Below are positions 1-11,640 of a stretch of DNA of 64,000 bases, piece after piece. Every line of letters starts with the position of its first letter. The stretch's first letter is position 1. The translations under genes were made by a program, and so were the position numbers. The DNA lies in assembly GCF_023856365.1 (NCBI RefSeq), contig NC_064541.1, positions 22,236,214 through 22,300,213 on the forward strand, read 5' to 3'. Origin of the DNA: Brienomyrus brachyistius (lineage: Eukaryota; Chordata; Actinopteri; Osteoglossiformes; Mormyridae). The notes below the pieces were generated by a model that did not search any database, was not told where the DNA came from, and was given only the letters and a program-made list of their open reading frames with translations.

Positions 1-308
1 AGGAGTTCCGTTGCAAATGCGACGGAAGAGAGTCGCATCTGACGCAAACTAGCGTGAAAAGAAATGCGCGCAGTCTGTTGCCTGCGCCAAGTGTTTGCGA
101 GTGGTTCCTTAGGTGAACTTCATTCGAGCAAGCCTGCGGTAGGCTGAGCGCCATGTCTGATGAAGCTGCATGCATCTCCAGGTGCCTTTGTTACTGAATG
201 GAATGCGATTGTTGGATGAGCAGGCGACAACATGAAAATGTAAGCGTGCTGAGGCTCACAGATTCATATCAAAGGGTAAACGGTCTCATTCTTCTTTCTT
301 TGAAAAAT

Positions 309-316
309 CATTTGCT
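309..316 (-). promoter_or_regulatory. octamer-like distal element (tentative)
   Basis: ATTTGCTG lies 192-185 bp upstream of the U1 start at 501. It resembles an octamer (ATTTGCAT) at about the distance where vertebrate snRNA distal enhancers lie. Two mismatches make this weak. It recurs in every complete unit. Confidence 0.25.
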
Positions 317-393
317 GTATTGCGAGCAGACTGCTCCTAGGCCAAGGCTGAGCTACGAGAGCAGTCTTACCTGGCCCAGAGCCATATGCGACA

Positions 394-410
394 GCGCAGA
401 GGATTATGGG
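394..410 (-). promoter_or_regulatory. ZNF143/Staf (SPH)-like element
   Basis: On the - strand this reads CCCATAATCCTCTGCGC, close to the ZNF143/Staf recognition pattern (CCCA..AT.C..TGCG) used in vertebrate snRNA enhancers. It lies 107-91 bp upstream of U1, nearer than the classical distal element at about -200. It recurs once per complete unit. Factor binding is inferred. Confidence 0.45.
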
Positions 411-423
411 AGTTAATCCGGCC

Positions 424-443
424 CCACCTTAACTTTCCCACTG
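424..443 (+). promoter_or_regulatory. candidate proximal sequence element (PSE)
   Basis: CACCTTAACTTTCCCACTG lies 77-58 bp upstream of the U1 start. It resembles the vertebrate snRNA PSE (CACCnTnAC pattern) bound by SNAPc. No TATA box follows at -30, as expected for a Pol II snRNA promoter. It is present in all complete units; the unit feeding the gene at 50922 carries a C-to-A change here (near 50858). Confidence 0.5.
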
Positions 444-474
444 CGACTCAGAGTAGGCAGGCGAGTAGCACAAC

Positions 475-490
475 AGGGTCACATGACCCT
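475..490. promoter_or_regulatory. AGGGTCA-CA-TGACCCT inverted repeat
   Basis: Inverted repeat with 7-bp arms and a 2-bp centre at -26 to -11 of U1, containing the E-box-like core TCACATGA. It is repeated in every unit just upstream of the start. Its role is unknown; it could bind a dimeric factor or be incidental. Confidence 0.4.
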
Positions 491-500
491 CATCCAACTC

Positions 501-664
501 ATACTTACCTGGCAGGGGAGATACCATGATCACGAAGGTGGTTCACCCAGGGTGAGGCATAGCCATTGCACTGCGGCTGTGCTGACCCCTGCGAATTCCC
601 CAAATGTGGGAATCTCGACTGCATAATTTCTGGTAGTGGGGGACTGCGTTCGCGCTCTCCCCTG
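501..664 (+). ncRNA. RNU1: U1 snRNA gene, unit 1
   Basis: U1 is the RNA core of the U1 snRNP, which pairs with 5' splice sites in the nucleus. The 5' end ATACTTACCTG carries the splice-site-pairing sequence. Nt 28-38 hold the GATCACGAAGG loop of stem-loop 1 (U1-70K site), nt 65-71 the AUUGCAC loop of stem-loop 2 (U1A site), nt 125-133 the Sm site AAUUUCUGG, and the 3' stem ends in CCCCTG. Length is 164 nt, as usual for U1. A 3'-box-like sequence follows at 675. This copy carries C53U. Other array members share this plan, so later entries give only what distinguishes them. Confidence 0.97.
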
Positions 665-674
665 TATTTCAGGT

Positions 675-690
675 GTTTAACGAAAGAGGA
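675..690 (+). promoter_or_regulatory. snRNA 3' box
   Basis: GTTTAACGAAAGAGGA starts 11 nt after the mature U1 end and resembles the vertebrate snRNA 3' box (GTTT, short gap, AAA-purine..AGA), which directs Integrator-dependent 3' processing. Eleven of the intact units, and all three truncated ones, have ATTT in place of GTTT. Confidence 0.6.
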
Positions 691-1186
691 GTTCCGTTGC
701 AAATGCGACGGAAGAGAGTCGCATCTGACGCAAACTAGCGTGAAAAGAAATGCGCGCAGTCTGTTGCCTGCGCCAAGTGTTTGCGAGTGGTTCCTTAGGT
801 GAACTTCATTCGAGCAAGCCTGCGGTAGGCTGAGCGCCATGTCTGATGAAGCTGCATGCATCTCCAGGTGCCTTTGTTACTGAATGGAATGCGATTGTTG
901 GATGAGCAGGCGACAACATGAAAATGTAAGCGTGCTGAGGCTCACAGATTCATATCAAAGGGTAAACGGTCTCATTCTTCTTTCTTTGAAAAATCATTTG
1001 CTGTATTGCGAGCAGACTGCTCCTAGGCCAAGGCTGAGCTACGAGAGCAGTCTTACCTGGCCCAGAGCCATATGCGACAGCGCAGAGGATTATGGGAGTT
1101 AATCCGGCCCCACCTTAACTTTCCCACTGCGACTCAGAGTAGGCAGGCGAGTAGCACAACAGGGTCACATGACCCTCATCCAACTC

Positions 1187-1350
1187 ATACTTACCTGGCA
1201 GGGGAGATACCATGATCACGAAGGTGGTTCACCCAGGGCGAGGCATAGCCATTGCACTGCGGCTGTGCTGACCCCTGCGAATTCCCCAAATGTGGGAATC
1301 TCGACTGCATAATTTCTGGTAGTGGGGGACTGCGTTCGCGCTCTCCCCTG
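1187..1350 (+). ncRNA. RNU1: U1 snRNA gene, unit 2
   Basis: Array consensus. The 3' box begins ATTT instead of GTTT. Confidence 0.96.
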
Positions 1351-1872
1351 TATTTCAGGTATTTAACGAAAGAGGAGTTCCGTTGCAAATGCGACGGAAG
1401 AGAGTCGCATCTGACGCAAACTAGCGTGAAAAGAAATGCGCGCAGTCTGTTGCCTGCGCCAAGTGTTTGCGAGTGGTTCCTTAGGTGAACTTCATTCGAG
1501 CAAGCCTGCGGTAGGCTGAGCGCCATGTCTGATGAAGCTGCATGCATCTCCAGGTGCCTTTGTTACTGAATGGAATGCGATTGTTGGATGAGCAGGCGAC
1601 AACATGAAAATGTAAGCGTGCTGAGGCTCACAGATTCATATCAAAGGGTAAACGGTCTCATTCTTCTTTCTTTGAAAAATCATTTGCTGTATTGCGAGCA
1701 GACTGCTCCTAGGCCAAGGCTGAGCTACGAGAGCAGTCTTACCTGGCCCAGAGCCATATGCGACAGCGCAGAGGATTATGGGAGTTAATCCGGCCCCACC
1801 TTAACTTTCCCACTGCGACTCAGAGTAGGCAGGCGAGTAGCACAACAGGGTCACATGACCCTCATCCAACTC

Positions 1873-2036
1873 ATACTTACCTGGCAGGGGAGATACCATG
1901 ATCACGAAGGTGGTTCACCCAGGGCGAGGCATAGCCATTGCACTGCGGCTGTGCTGACCCCTGCGAATTCCCCAAATGTGGGAATCTCGACTGCATAATT
2001 TCTGGTAGTGGGGGACTGCGTTCGCGCTCTCCCCTG
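1873..2036 (+). ncRNA. RNU1: U1 snRNA gene, unit 3
   Basis: Array consensus. Its spacer has two private changes (ATGTGACGG and TTGCTTGCG) shared only with the unit at 9419, marking one end of an 11-unit duplication. Confidence 0.96.
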
Positions 2037-2558
2037 TATTTCAGGTGTTTAACGAAAGAGGAGTTCCGTTGCAAATGTGACGGAAGAGAGTCGCATCTGA
2101 CGCAAACTAGCGTGAAAAGAAATGCGCGCAGTCTGTTGCTTGCGCCAAGTGTTTGCGAGTGGTTCCTTAGGTGAACTTCATTCGAGCAAGCCTGCGGTAG
2201 GCTGAGCGCCATGTCTGATGAAGCTGCATGCATCTCCAGGTGCCTTTGTTACTGAATGGAATGCGATTGTTGGATGAGCAGGCGACAACATGAAAATGTA
2301 AGCGTGCTGAGGCTCACAGATTCATATCAAAGGGTAAACGGTCTCATTCTTCTTTCTTTGAAAAATCATTTGCTGTATTGCGAGCAGACTGCTCCTAGGC
2401 CAAGGCTGAGCTACGAGAGCAGTCTTACCTGGCCCAGAGCCATATGCGACAGCGCAGAGGATTATGGGAGTTAATCCGGCCCCACCTTAACTTTCCCACT
2501 GCGACTCAGAGTAGGCAGGCGAGTAGCACAACAGGGTCACATGACCCTCATCCAACTC

Positions 2559-2722
2559 ATACTTACCTGGCAGGGGAGATACCATGATCACGAAGGTGGT
2601 TCACCCAGGGCGAGGCATAGCCATTGCACTGCGGCTGTGCTGACCCCTGCGAATTCCCCAAATGTGGGAATCTCGACTGCATAATTTCTGGTAGTGGGGG
2701 ACTGCGTTCGCGCTCTCCCCTG
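2559..2722 (+). ncRNA. RNU1: U1 snRNA gene, unit 4
   Basis: Array consensus; spacer of the GTCGCGTCT subtype. Paralogous to the unit at 10105. Confidence 0.96.
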
Positions 2723-3244
2723 TATTTCAGGTGTTTAACGAAAGAGGAGTTCCGTTGCAAATGCGACGGAAGAGAGTCGCGTCTGACGCAAACTAGCGTG
2801 AAAAGAAATGCGCGCAGTCTGTTGCCTGCGCCAAGTGTTTGCGAGTGGTTCCTTAGGTGAACTTCATTCGAGCAAGCCTGCGGTAGGCTGAGCGCCATGT
2901 CTGATGAAGCTGCATGCATCTCCAGGTGCCTTTGTTACTGAATGGAATGCGATTGTTGGATGAGCAGGCGACAACATGAAAATGTAAGCGTGCTGAGGCT
3001 CACAGATTCATATCAAAGGGTAAACGGTCTCATTCTTCTTTCTTTGAAAAATCATTTGCTGTATTGCGAGCAGACTGCTCCTAGGCCAAGGCTGAGCTAC
3101 GAGAGCAGTCTTACCTGGCCCAGAGCCATATGCGACAGCGCAGAGGATTATGGGAGTTAATCCGGCCCCACCTTAACTTTCCCACTGCGACTCAGAGTAG
3201 GCAGGCGAGTAGCACAACAGGGTCACATGACCCTCATCCAACTC

Positions 3245-3408
3245 ATACTTACCTGGCAGGGGAGATACCATGATCACGAAGGTGGTTCACCCAGGGCGAG
3301 GCATAGCCATTGCATTGCGGCTGTGCTGACCCCTGCGAATTCCCCAAATGTGGGAATCTCGACTGCATAATTTCTGGTAGTGGGGGACTGCGTTCGCGCT
3401 CTCCCCTG
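3245..3408 (+). ncRNA. RNU1: U1 snRNA gene, unit 5 (C71U)
   Basis: C71U turns the U1A loop AUUGCAC into AUUGCAU. The same change is in the units at 10791 and 25899. Weaker U1A binding is inferred, not shown. Confidence 0.95.
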
Positions 3409-3930
3409 TATTTCAGGTGTTTAACGAAAGAGGAGTTCCGTTGCAAATGCGACGGAAGAGAGTCGCGTCTGACGCAAACTAGCGTGAAAAGAAATGCGCG
3501 CAGTCTGTTGCCTGCGCCAAGTGTTTGCGAGTGGTTCCTTAGGTGAACTTCATTCGAGCAAGCCTGCGGTAGGCTGAGCGCCATGTCTGATGAAGCTGCA
3601 TGCATCTCCAGGTGCCTTTGTTACTGAATGGAATGCGATTGTTGGATGAGCAGGCGACAACATGAAAATGTAAGCGTGCTGAGGCTCACAGATTCATATC
3701 AAAGGGTAAACGGTCTCATTCTTCTTTCTTTGAAAAATCATTTGCTGTATTGCGAGCAGACTGCTCCTAGGCCAAGGCTGAGCTACGAGAGCAGTCTTAC
3801 CTGGCCCAGAGCCATATGCGACAACGCAGAGGATTATGGGAGTTAATCCGGCCCCACCTTAACTTTCCCACTGCGACTCAGAGTAGGCAGGCGAGTAGCA
3901 CAACAGGGTCACATGACCCTCATCCAACTC

Positions 3931-4094
3931 ATACTTACCTGGCAGGGGAGATACCATGATCACGAAGGTGGTTCACCCAGGGCGAGGCATAGCCATTGCA
4001 CTGCGGCTGTGCTGACCCCTGCGAATTCCCCAAATGTGGGAATCTCGACTGCATAATTTCTGGTAGTGGGGGACTGCGTTCGCGCTCTCCCCTG
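3931..4094 (+). ncRNA. RNU1: U1 snRNA gene, unit 6
   Basis: Array consensus. Private spacer change GTTCTGTTGC after the 3' box. Confidence 0.96.
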
Positions 4095-4616
4095 TATTTC
4101 AGGTGTTTAACGAAAGAGGAGTTCTGTTGCAAATGCGACGGAAGAGAGTCGCATCTGACGCAAACTAGCGTGAAAAGAAATGCGCGCAGTCTGTTGCCTG
4201 CGCCAAGTGTTTGCGAGTGGTTCCTTAGGTGAACTTCATTCGAGCAAGCCTGCGGTAGGCTGAGCGCCATGTCTGATGAAGCTGCATGCATCTCCAGGTG
4301 CCTTTGTTACTGAATGGAATGCGATTGTTGGATGAGCAGGCGACAACATGAAAATGTAAGCGTGCTGAGGCTCACAGATTCATATCAAAGGGTAAACGGT
4401 CTCATTCTTCTTTCTTTGAAAAATCATTTGCTGTATTGCGAGCAGACTGCTCCTAGGCCAAGGCTGAGCTACGAGAGCAGTCTTACCTGGCCCAGAGCCA
4501 TATGCGACAGCGCAGAGGATTATGGGAGTTAATCCGGCCCCACCTTAACTTTCCCACTGCGACTCAGAGTAGGCAGGCGAGTAGCACAACAGGGTCACAT
4601 GACCCTCATCCAACTC

Positions 4617-4780
4617 ATACTTACCTGGCAGGGGAGATACCATGATCACGAAGGTGGTTCACCCAGGGCGAGGCATAGCTATTGCACTGCGGCTGTGCTG
4701 ACCCCTGCGAATTCCCCAAATGTGGGAATCTCGACTGCATAATTTCTGGTAGTGGGGGACTGCGTTCGCGCTCTCCCCTG
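4617..4780 (+). ncRNA. RNU1: U1 snRNA gene, unit 7 (C64U)
   Basis: C64U, just before the stem-loop 2 loop. GTCGCGTCT spacer. Confidence 0.96.
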
Positions 4781-5302
4781 TATTTCAGGTGTTTAACGAA
4801 AGAGGAGTTCCGTTGCAAATGCGACGGAAGAGAGTCGCGTCTGACGCAAACTAGCGTGAAAAGAAATGCGCGCAGTCTGTTGCCTGCGCCAAGTGTTTGC
4901 GAGTGGTTCCTTAGGTGAACTTCATTCGAGCAAGCCTGCGGTAGGCTGAGCGCCATGTCTGATGAAGCTGCATGCATCTCCAGGTGCCTTTGTTACTGAA
5001 TGGAATGCGATTGTTGGATGAGCAGGCGACAACATGAAAATGTAAGCGTGCTGAGGCTCACAGATTCATATCAAAGGGTAAACGGTCTCATTCTTCTTTC
5101 TTTGAAAAATCATTTGCTGTATTGCGAGCAGACTGCTCCTAGGCCAAGGCTGAGCTACGAGAGCAGTCTTACCTGGCCCAGAGCCATATGCGACAGCGCA
5201 GAGGATTATGGGAGTTAATCCGGCCCCACCTTAACTTTCCCACTGCGACTCAGAGTAGGCAGGCGAGTAGCACAACAGGGTCACATGACCCTCATCCAAC
5301 TC

Positions 5303-5466
5303 ATACTTACCTGGCAGGGGAGATACCATGATCACGAAGGTGGTTCACCCAGGGCGAGGCATAGCCATTGCACTGCGGCTGTGCTGACCCCTGCGAATTC
5401 CCCAAATGTGGGAATCTCGACTGCATAATTTCTGGTAGTGGGGGACTGCGTTCGCGCTCTCCCCTG
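5303..5466 (+). ncRNA. RNU1: U1 snRNA gene, unit 8 (uninterrupted counterpart of the transposon target)
   Basis: Array consensus. By its neighbours this is the paralogue of the gene split at 12849/21870, so it shows the target before insertion. Nt 88-96 read CCTGCGAAT once. Confidence 0.96.
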
Positions 5467-5988
5467 TATTTCAGGTGTTTAACGAAAGAGGAGTTCCGTT
5501 GCAAATGCGACGGAAGAGAGTCGCGTCTGACGCAAACTAGCGTGAAAAGAAATGCGCGCAGTCTGTTGCCTGCGCCAAGTGTTTGCGAGTGGTTCCTTAG
5601 GTGAACTTCATTCGAGCAAGCCTGCGGTAGGCTGAGCGCCATGTCTGATGAAGCTGCATGCATCTCCAGGTGCCTTTGTTACTGAATGGAATGCGATTGT
5701 TGGATGAGCAGGCGACAACATGAAAATGTAAGCGTGCTGAGGCTCACAGATTCATATCAAAGGGTAAACGGTCTCATTCTTCTTTCTTTGAAAAATCATT
5801 TGCTGTATTGCAAGCAGACTGCTCCTAGGCCAAGGCTGAGCTACGAGAGCAGTCTTACCTGGCCCAGAGCCATATGCGACAGCGCAGAGGATTATGGGAG
5901 TTAATCCGGCCCCACCTTAACTTTCCCACTGCGACTCAGAGTAGGCAGGCGAGTAGCACAACAGGGTCACATGACCCTCATCCAACTC

Positions 5989-6152
5989 ATACTTACCTGG
6001 CAGGGGAGATACCATGATCACGAAGGTGGTTCACCCAGGGCGAGGCATAGCCATTGCACTGCGGCTGTGCTGACCCCTGCGAATTCCCCAAATGTGGGAA
6101 TCTCGACTGCATAATTTCTGGTAGTGGGGGACTGCGTTCGCGCTCTCCCCTG
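5989..6152 (+). ncRNA. RNU1: U1 snRNA gene, unit 9
   Basis: Array consensus. The 3' flank has the paired changes GTGTTTCAGGTATTT, shared with the units at 22469 and 37581 that follow the two transposons. Confidence 0.96.
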
Positions 6153-6674
6153 TGTTTCAGGTATTTAACGAAAGAGGAGTTCCGTTGCAAATGCGACGGA
6201 AGAGAGTCGCATCTGACGCAAACTAGCGTGAAAAGAAATGCGCGCAGTCTGTTGCCTGCGCCAAGTGTTTGCGAGTGGTTCCTTAGGTGAACTTCATTCG
6301 AGCAAGCCTGCGGTAGGCTGAGCGCCATGTCTGATGAAGCTGCATGCATCTCCAGGTGCCTTTGTTACTGAATGGAATGCGATTGTTGGATGAGCAGGCG
6401 ACAACATGAAAATGTAAGCGTGCTGAGGCTCACAGATTCATATCAAAGGGTAAACGGTCTCATTCTTCTTTCTTTGAAAAATCATTTGCTGTATTGCAAG
6501 CAGACTGCTCCTAGGCCAAGGCTGAGCTACGAGAGCAGTCTTACCTGGCCCAGAGCCATATGCGACAGCGCAGAGGATTATGGGAGTTAATCCGGCCCCA
6601 CCTTAACTTTCCCACTGCGACTCAGAGTAGGCAGGCGAGTAGCACAACAGGGTCACATGACCCTCATCCAACTC

Positions 6675-6838
6675 ATACTTACCTGGCAGGGGAGATACCA
6701 TGATCACGAAGGTGGTTCACCCAGGGCGAGGCATAGCCATTGCACTGCGGCTGTGCTGACCCCTGCGAATTCCCCAAATGTGGGAATCTCGACTGCATAA
6801 TTTCTGGTAGTGGGGGACTGCGTTCGCGCTCTCCCCTG
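6675..6838 (+). ncRNA. RNU1: U1 snRNA gene, unit 10
   Basis: Array consensus; the promoter region upstream (near 6497) has TTGCAAGCAG in place of TTGCGAGCAG. Confidence 0.96.
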
Positions 6839-7360
6839 TATTTCAGGTGTTTAACGAAAGAGGAGTTCCGTTGCAAATGCGACGGAAGAGAGTCGCATCT
6901 GACGCAAACTAGCGTGAAAAGAAATGCGCGCAGTCTGTTGCCTGCGCCAAGTGTTTGCGAGTGGTTCCTTAGGTGAACTTCATTCGAGCAAGCCTGCGGT
7001 AGGCTGAGCGCCATGTCTGATGAAGCTGCATGCATCTCCAGGTGCCTTTGTTACTGAATGGAATGCGATTGTTGGATGAGCAGGCGACAACATGAAAATG
7101 TAAGCGTGCTGAGGCTCACAGATTCATATCAAAGGGTAAACGGTCTCATTCTTCTTTCTTTGAAAAATCATTTGCTGTATTGCGAGCAGACTGCTCCTAG
7201 GCCAAGGCTGAGCTACGAGAGCAGTCTTACCTGGCCCAGAGCCATATGCGACAGCGCAGAGGATTATGGGAGTTAATCCGGCCCCACCTTAACTTTCCCA
7301 CTGCGACTCAGAGTAGGCAGGCGAGTAGCACAACAGGGTCACATGACCCTCATCCAACTC

Positions 7361-7524
7361 ATACTTACCTGGCAGGGGAGATACCATGATCACGAAGGTG
7401 GTTCACCCAGGGCGAGGCATAGCCATTGCACTGTGGCTGTGCTGACCCCTGCGAATTCCCCAAATGTGGGAATCTCGACTGCATAATTTCTGGTAGTGGG
7501 GGACTGCGTTCGCGCTCTCCCCTG
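7361..7524 (+). ncRNA. RNU1: U1 snRNA gene, unit 11 (C74U)
   Basis: C74U at the edge of the stem-loop 2 loop, also seen at 43400 and 46475. Confidence 0.96.
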
Positions 7525-8046
7525 TATTTCAGGTGTTTAACGAAAGAGGAGTTCCGTTGCAAATGCGACGGAAGAGAGTCGCATCTGACGCAAACTAGCG
7601 TGAAAAGAAATGCGCGCAGTCTGTTGCCTGCGCCAAGTGTTTGCGAGTGGTTCCTTAGGTGAACTTCATTCGAGCAAGCCTGCGGTAGGCTGAGCGCCAT
7701 GTCTGATGAGGCTGCATGCATCTCCAGGTGCCTTTGTTACTGAATGGAATGCGATTGTTGGATGAGCAGGCGACAACATGAAAATGTAAGCGTGCTGAGG
7801 CTCACAGATTCATATCAAAGGGTAAACGGTCTCATTCTTCTTTCTTTGAAAAATCATTTGCTGTATTGCGAGCAGACTGCTCCTAGGCCAAGGCTGAGCT
7901 ACGAGAGCAGTCTTACCTGGCCCAGAGCCATATGCGACAGCGCAGAGGATTATGGGAGTTAATCCGGCCCCACCTTAACTTTCCCACTGCGACTCAGAGT
8001 AGGCAGGCGAGTAGCACAACAGGGTCACATGACCCTCATCCAACTC

Positions 8047-8210
8047 ATACTTACCTGGCAGGGGAGATATCATGATCACGAAGGTGGTTCACCCAGGGCG
8101 AGGCATAGCCATTGCACTGCGGCTGTGCTGACCCCTGCGAATTCCCCAAATGTGGGAATCTCGACTGCATAATTTCTGGTAGTGGGGGACTGCGTTCGCG
8201 CTCTCCCCTG
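8047..8210 (+). ncRNA. RNU1: U1 snRNA gene, unit 12 (C24U)
   Basis: C24U in the stem of stem-loop 1. Confidence 0.96.
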
Positions 8211-8732
8211 TATTTCAGGTGTTTAACGAAAGAGGAGTTCCGTTGCAAATGCGACGGAAGAGAGTCGCATCTGACGCAAACTAGCGTGAAAAGAAATGCG
8301 CGCAGTCTGTTGCCTGCGCCAAGTGTTTGCGAGTGGTTCCTTAGGTGAACTTCATTCGAGCAAGCCTGCGGTAGGCTGAGCGCCATGTCTGATGAGGCTG
8401 CATGCATCTCCAGGTGCCTTTGTTACTGAATGGAATGCGATTGTTGGATGAGCAGGCGACAACATGAAAATGTAAGCGTGCTGAGGCTCACAGATTCATA
8501 TCAAAGGGTAAACGGTCTCATTCTTCTTTCTTTGAAAAATCATTTGCTGTATTGCGAGCAGACTGCTCCTAGGCCAAGGCTGAGCTACGAGAGCAGTCTT
8601 ACCTGGCCCAGAGCCATATGCGACAGCGCAGAGGATTATGGGAGTTAATCCGGCCCCACCTTAACTTTCCCACTGCGACTCAGAGTAGGCAGGCGAGTAG
8701 CACAACAGGGTCACATGACCCTCATCCAACTC

Positions 8733-8896
8733 ATACTTACCTGGCAGGGGAGATACCATGATCACGAAGGTGGTTCACCCAGGGCGAGGCATAGCCATTG
8801 CACTGCGGCTGTGCTGACCCCTGCGAATTCCCCAAATGTGGGAATCTCGACTGCATAATTTCTGGTAGTGGGGGACTGCGTTCGCGCTCTCCCCTG
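8733..8896 (+). ncRNA. RNU1: U1 snRNA gene, unit 13
   Basis: Array consensus with GTTT 3' box. Confidence 0.96.
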
Positions 8897-9418
8897 TATT
8901 TCAGGTGTTTAACGAAAGAGGAGTTCCGTTGCAAATGCGACGGAAGAGAGTCGCATCTGACGCAAACTAGCGTGAAAAGAAATGCGCGCAGTCTGTTGCC
9001 TGCGCCAAGTGTTTGCGAGTGGTTCCTTAGGTGAACTTCATTCGAGCAAGCCTGCGGTAGGCTGAGCGCCATGTCTGATGAAGCTGCATGCATCTCCAGG
9101 TGCCTTTGTTACTGAATGGAATGCGATTGTTGGATGAGCAGGCGACAACATGAAAATGTAAGCGTGCTGAGGCTCACAGATTCATATCAAAGGGTAAACG
9201 GTCTCATTCTTCTTTCTTTGAAAAATCATTTGCTGTATTGCGAGCAGACTGCTCCTAGGCCAAGGCTGAGCTACGAGAGCAGTCTTACCTGGCCCAGAGC
9301 CATATGCGACAGCGCAGAGGATTATGGGAGTTAATCCGGCCCCACCTTAACTTTCCCACTGCGACTCAGAGTAGGCAGGCGAGTAGCACAACAGGGTCAC
9401 ATGACCCTCATCCAACTC

Positions 9419-9582
9419 ATACTTACCTGGCAGGGGAGATACCATGATCACGAAGGTGGTTCACCCAGGGCGAGGCATAGCCATTGCACTGCGGCTGTGC
9501 TGACCCCTGCGAATTCCCCAAATGTGGGAATCTCGACTGCATAATTTCTGGTATTGGGGGACTGCGTTCGCGCTCTCCCCTG
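9419..9582 (+). ncRNA. RNU1: U1 snRNA gene, unit 14 (G136U)
   Basis: G136U just after the Sm site. Shares its spacer changes with the unit at 1873, exactly 11 units upstream. Confidence 0.96.
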
Positions 9583-10104
9583 TATTTCAGGTGTTTAACG
9601 AAAGAGGAGTTCCGTTGCAAATGTGACGGAAGAGAGTCGCATCTGACGCAAACTAGCGTGAAAAGAAATGCGCGCAGTCTGTTGCTTGCGCCAAGTGTTT
9701 GCGAGTGGTTCCTTAGGTGAACTTCATTCGAGCAAGCCTGCGGTAGGCTGAGCGCCATGTCTGATGAAGCTGCATGCATCTCCAGGTGCCTTTGTTACTG
9801 AATGGAATGCGATTGTTGGATGAGCAGGCGACAACATGAAAATGTAAGCGTGCTGAGGCTCACAGATTCATATCAAAGGGTAAACGGTCTCATTCTTCTT
9901 TCTTTGAAAAATCATTTGCTGTATTGCGAGCAGACTGCTCCTAGGCCAAGGCTGAGCTACGAGAGCAGTCTTACCTGGCCCAGAGCCATATGCGACAGCG
10001 CAGAGGATTATGGGAGTTAATCCGGCCCCACCTTAACTTTCCCACTGCGACTCAGAGTAGGCAGGCGAGTAGCACAACAGGGTCACATGACCCTCATCCA
10101 ACTC

Positions 10105-10268
10105 ATACTTACCTGGCAGGGGAGATACCATGATCACGAAGGTGGTTCACCCAGGGCGAGGCATAGCCATTGCACTGCGGCTGTGCTGACCCCTGCGAAT
10201 TCCCCAAATGTGGGAATCTCGACTGCATAATTTCTGGTAGTGGGGGACTGCGTTCGCGCTCTCCCCTG
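10105..10268 (+). ncRNA. RNU1: U1 snRNA gene, unit 15
   Basis: Array consensus, GTCGCGTCT spacer. Near the left limit of the segment duplicated with the transposon. Confidence 0.96.
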
Positions 10269-10790
10269 TATTTCAGGTGTTTAACGAAAGAGGAGTTCCG
10301 TTGCAAATGCGACGGAAGAGAGTCGCGTCTGACGCAAACTAGCGTGAAAAGAAATGCGCGCAGTCTGTTGCCTGCGCCAAGTGTTTGCGAGTGGTTCCTT
10401 AGGTGAACTTCATTCGAGCAAGCCTGCGGTAGGCTGAGCGCCATGTCTGATGAAGCTGCATGCATCTCCAGGTGCCTTTGTTACTGAATGGAATGCGATT
10501 GTTGGATGAGCAGGCGACAACATGAAAATGTAAGCGTGCTGAGGCTCACAGATTCATATCAAAGGGTAAACGGTCTCATTCTTCTTTCTTTGAAAAATCA
10601 TTTGCTGTATTGCGAGCAGACTGCTCCTAGGCCAAGGCTGAGCTACGAGAGCAGTCTTACCTGGCCCAGAGCCATATGCGACAGCGCAGAGGATTATGGG
10701 AGTTAATCCGGCCCCACCTTAACTTTCCCACTGCGACTCAGAGTAGGCAGGCGAGTAGCACAACAGGGTCACATGACCCTCATCCAACTC

Positions 10791-10954
10791 ATACTTACCT
10801 GGCAGGGGAGATACCATGATCACGAAGGTGGTTCACCCAGGGCGAGGCATAGCCATTGCATTGCGGCTGTGCTGACCCCTGCGAATTCCCCAAATGTGGG
10901 AATCTCGACTGCATAATTTCTGGTAGTGGGGGACTGCGTTCGCGCTCTCCCCTG
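10791..10954 (+). ncRNA. RNU1: U1 snRNA gene, unit 16 (C71U)
   Basis: C71U in the U1A loop. The spacer that follows has AAACTTTCTC near 11256, found otherwise only after the unit at 25899. Confidence 0.95.
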
Positions 10955-11476
10955 TATTTCAGGTGTTTAACGAAAGAGGAGTTCCGTTGCAAATGCGACG
11001 GAAGAGAGTCGCGTCTGACGCAAACTAGCGTGAAAAGAAATGCGCGCAGTCTGTTGCCTGCGCCAAGTGTTTGCGAGTGGTTCCTTAGGTGAACTTCATT
11101 CGAGCAAGCCTGCGGTAGGCTGAGCGCCATGTCTGATGAAGCTGCATGCATCTCCAGGTGCCTTTGTTACTGAATGGAATGCGATTGTTGGATGAGCAGG
11201 CGACAACATGAAAATGTAAGCGTGCTGAGGCTCACAGATTCATATCAAAGGGTAAACTTTCTCATTCTTCTTTCTTTGAAAAATCATTTGCTGTATTGCG
11301 AGCAGACTGCTCCTAGGCCAAGGCTGAGCTACGAGAGCAGTCTTACCTGGCCCAGAGCCATATGCGACAACGCAGAGGATTATGGGAGTTAATCCGGCCC
11401 CACCTTAACTTTCCCACTGCGACTCAGAGTAGGCAGGCGAGTAGCACAACAGGGTCACATGACCCTCATCCAACTC

Positions 11477-11640
11477 ATACTTACCTGGCAGGGGAGATAC
11501 CATGATCACGAAGGTGGTTCACCCAGGGCGAGGCATAGCCATTGCACTGCGGCTGTGCTGACCCCTGCGAATTCCCCAAATGTGGGAATCTCGACTGCAT
11601 AATTTCTGGTAGTGGGGGACTGCGTTCGCGCTCTCCCCTG
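11477..11640 (+). ncRNA. RNU1: U1 snRNA gene, unit 17
   Basis: Array consensus. The following spacer has GCTACAAGAG near 12016, shared only with the unit at 26585. Confidence 0.96.

Noticed and set aside
501..664. 5S rRNA or tRNA gene in the array unit
   Set aside because: The 5' pairing sequence, stem-loops and Sm site identify U1. No internal Pol III promoter boxes were seen.
198..861. Recurring open frames of 72, 78 and 118 codons in every 686-bp unit, on both strands
   Set aside because: They run through the U1 gene or its promoter and repeat only because the DNA repeats. They have no family likeness, splice structure or separate promoter.
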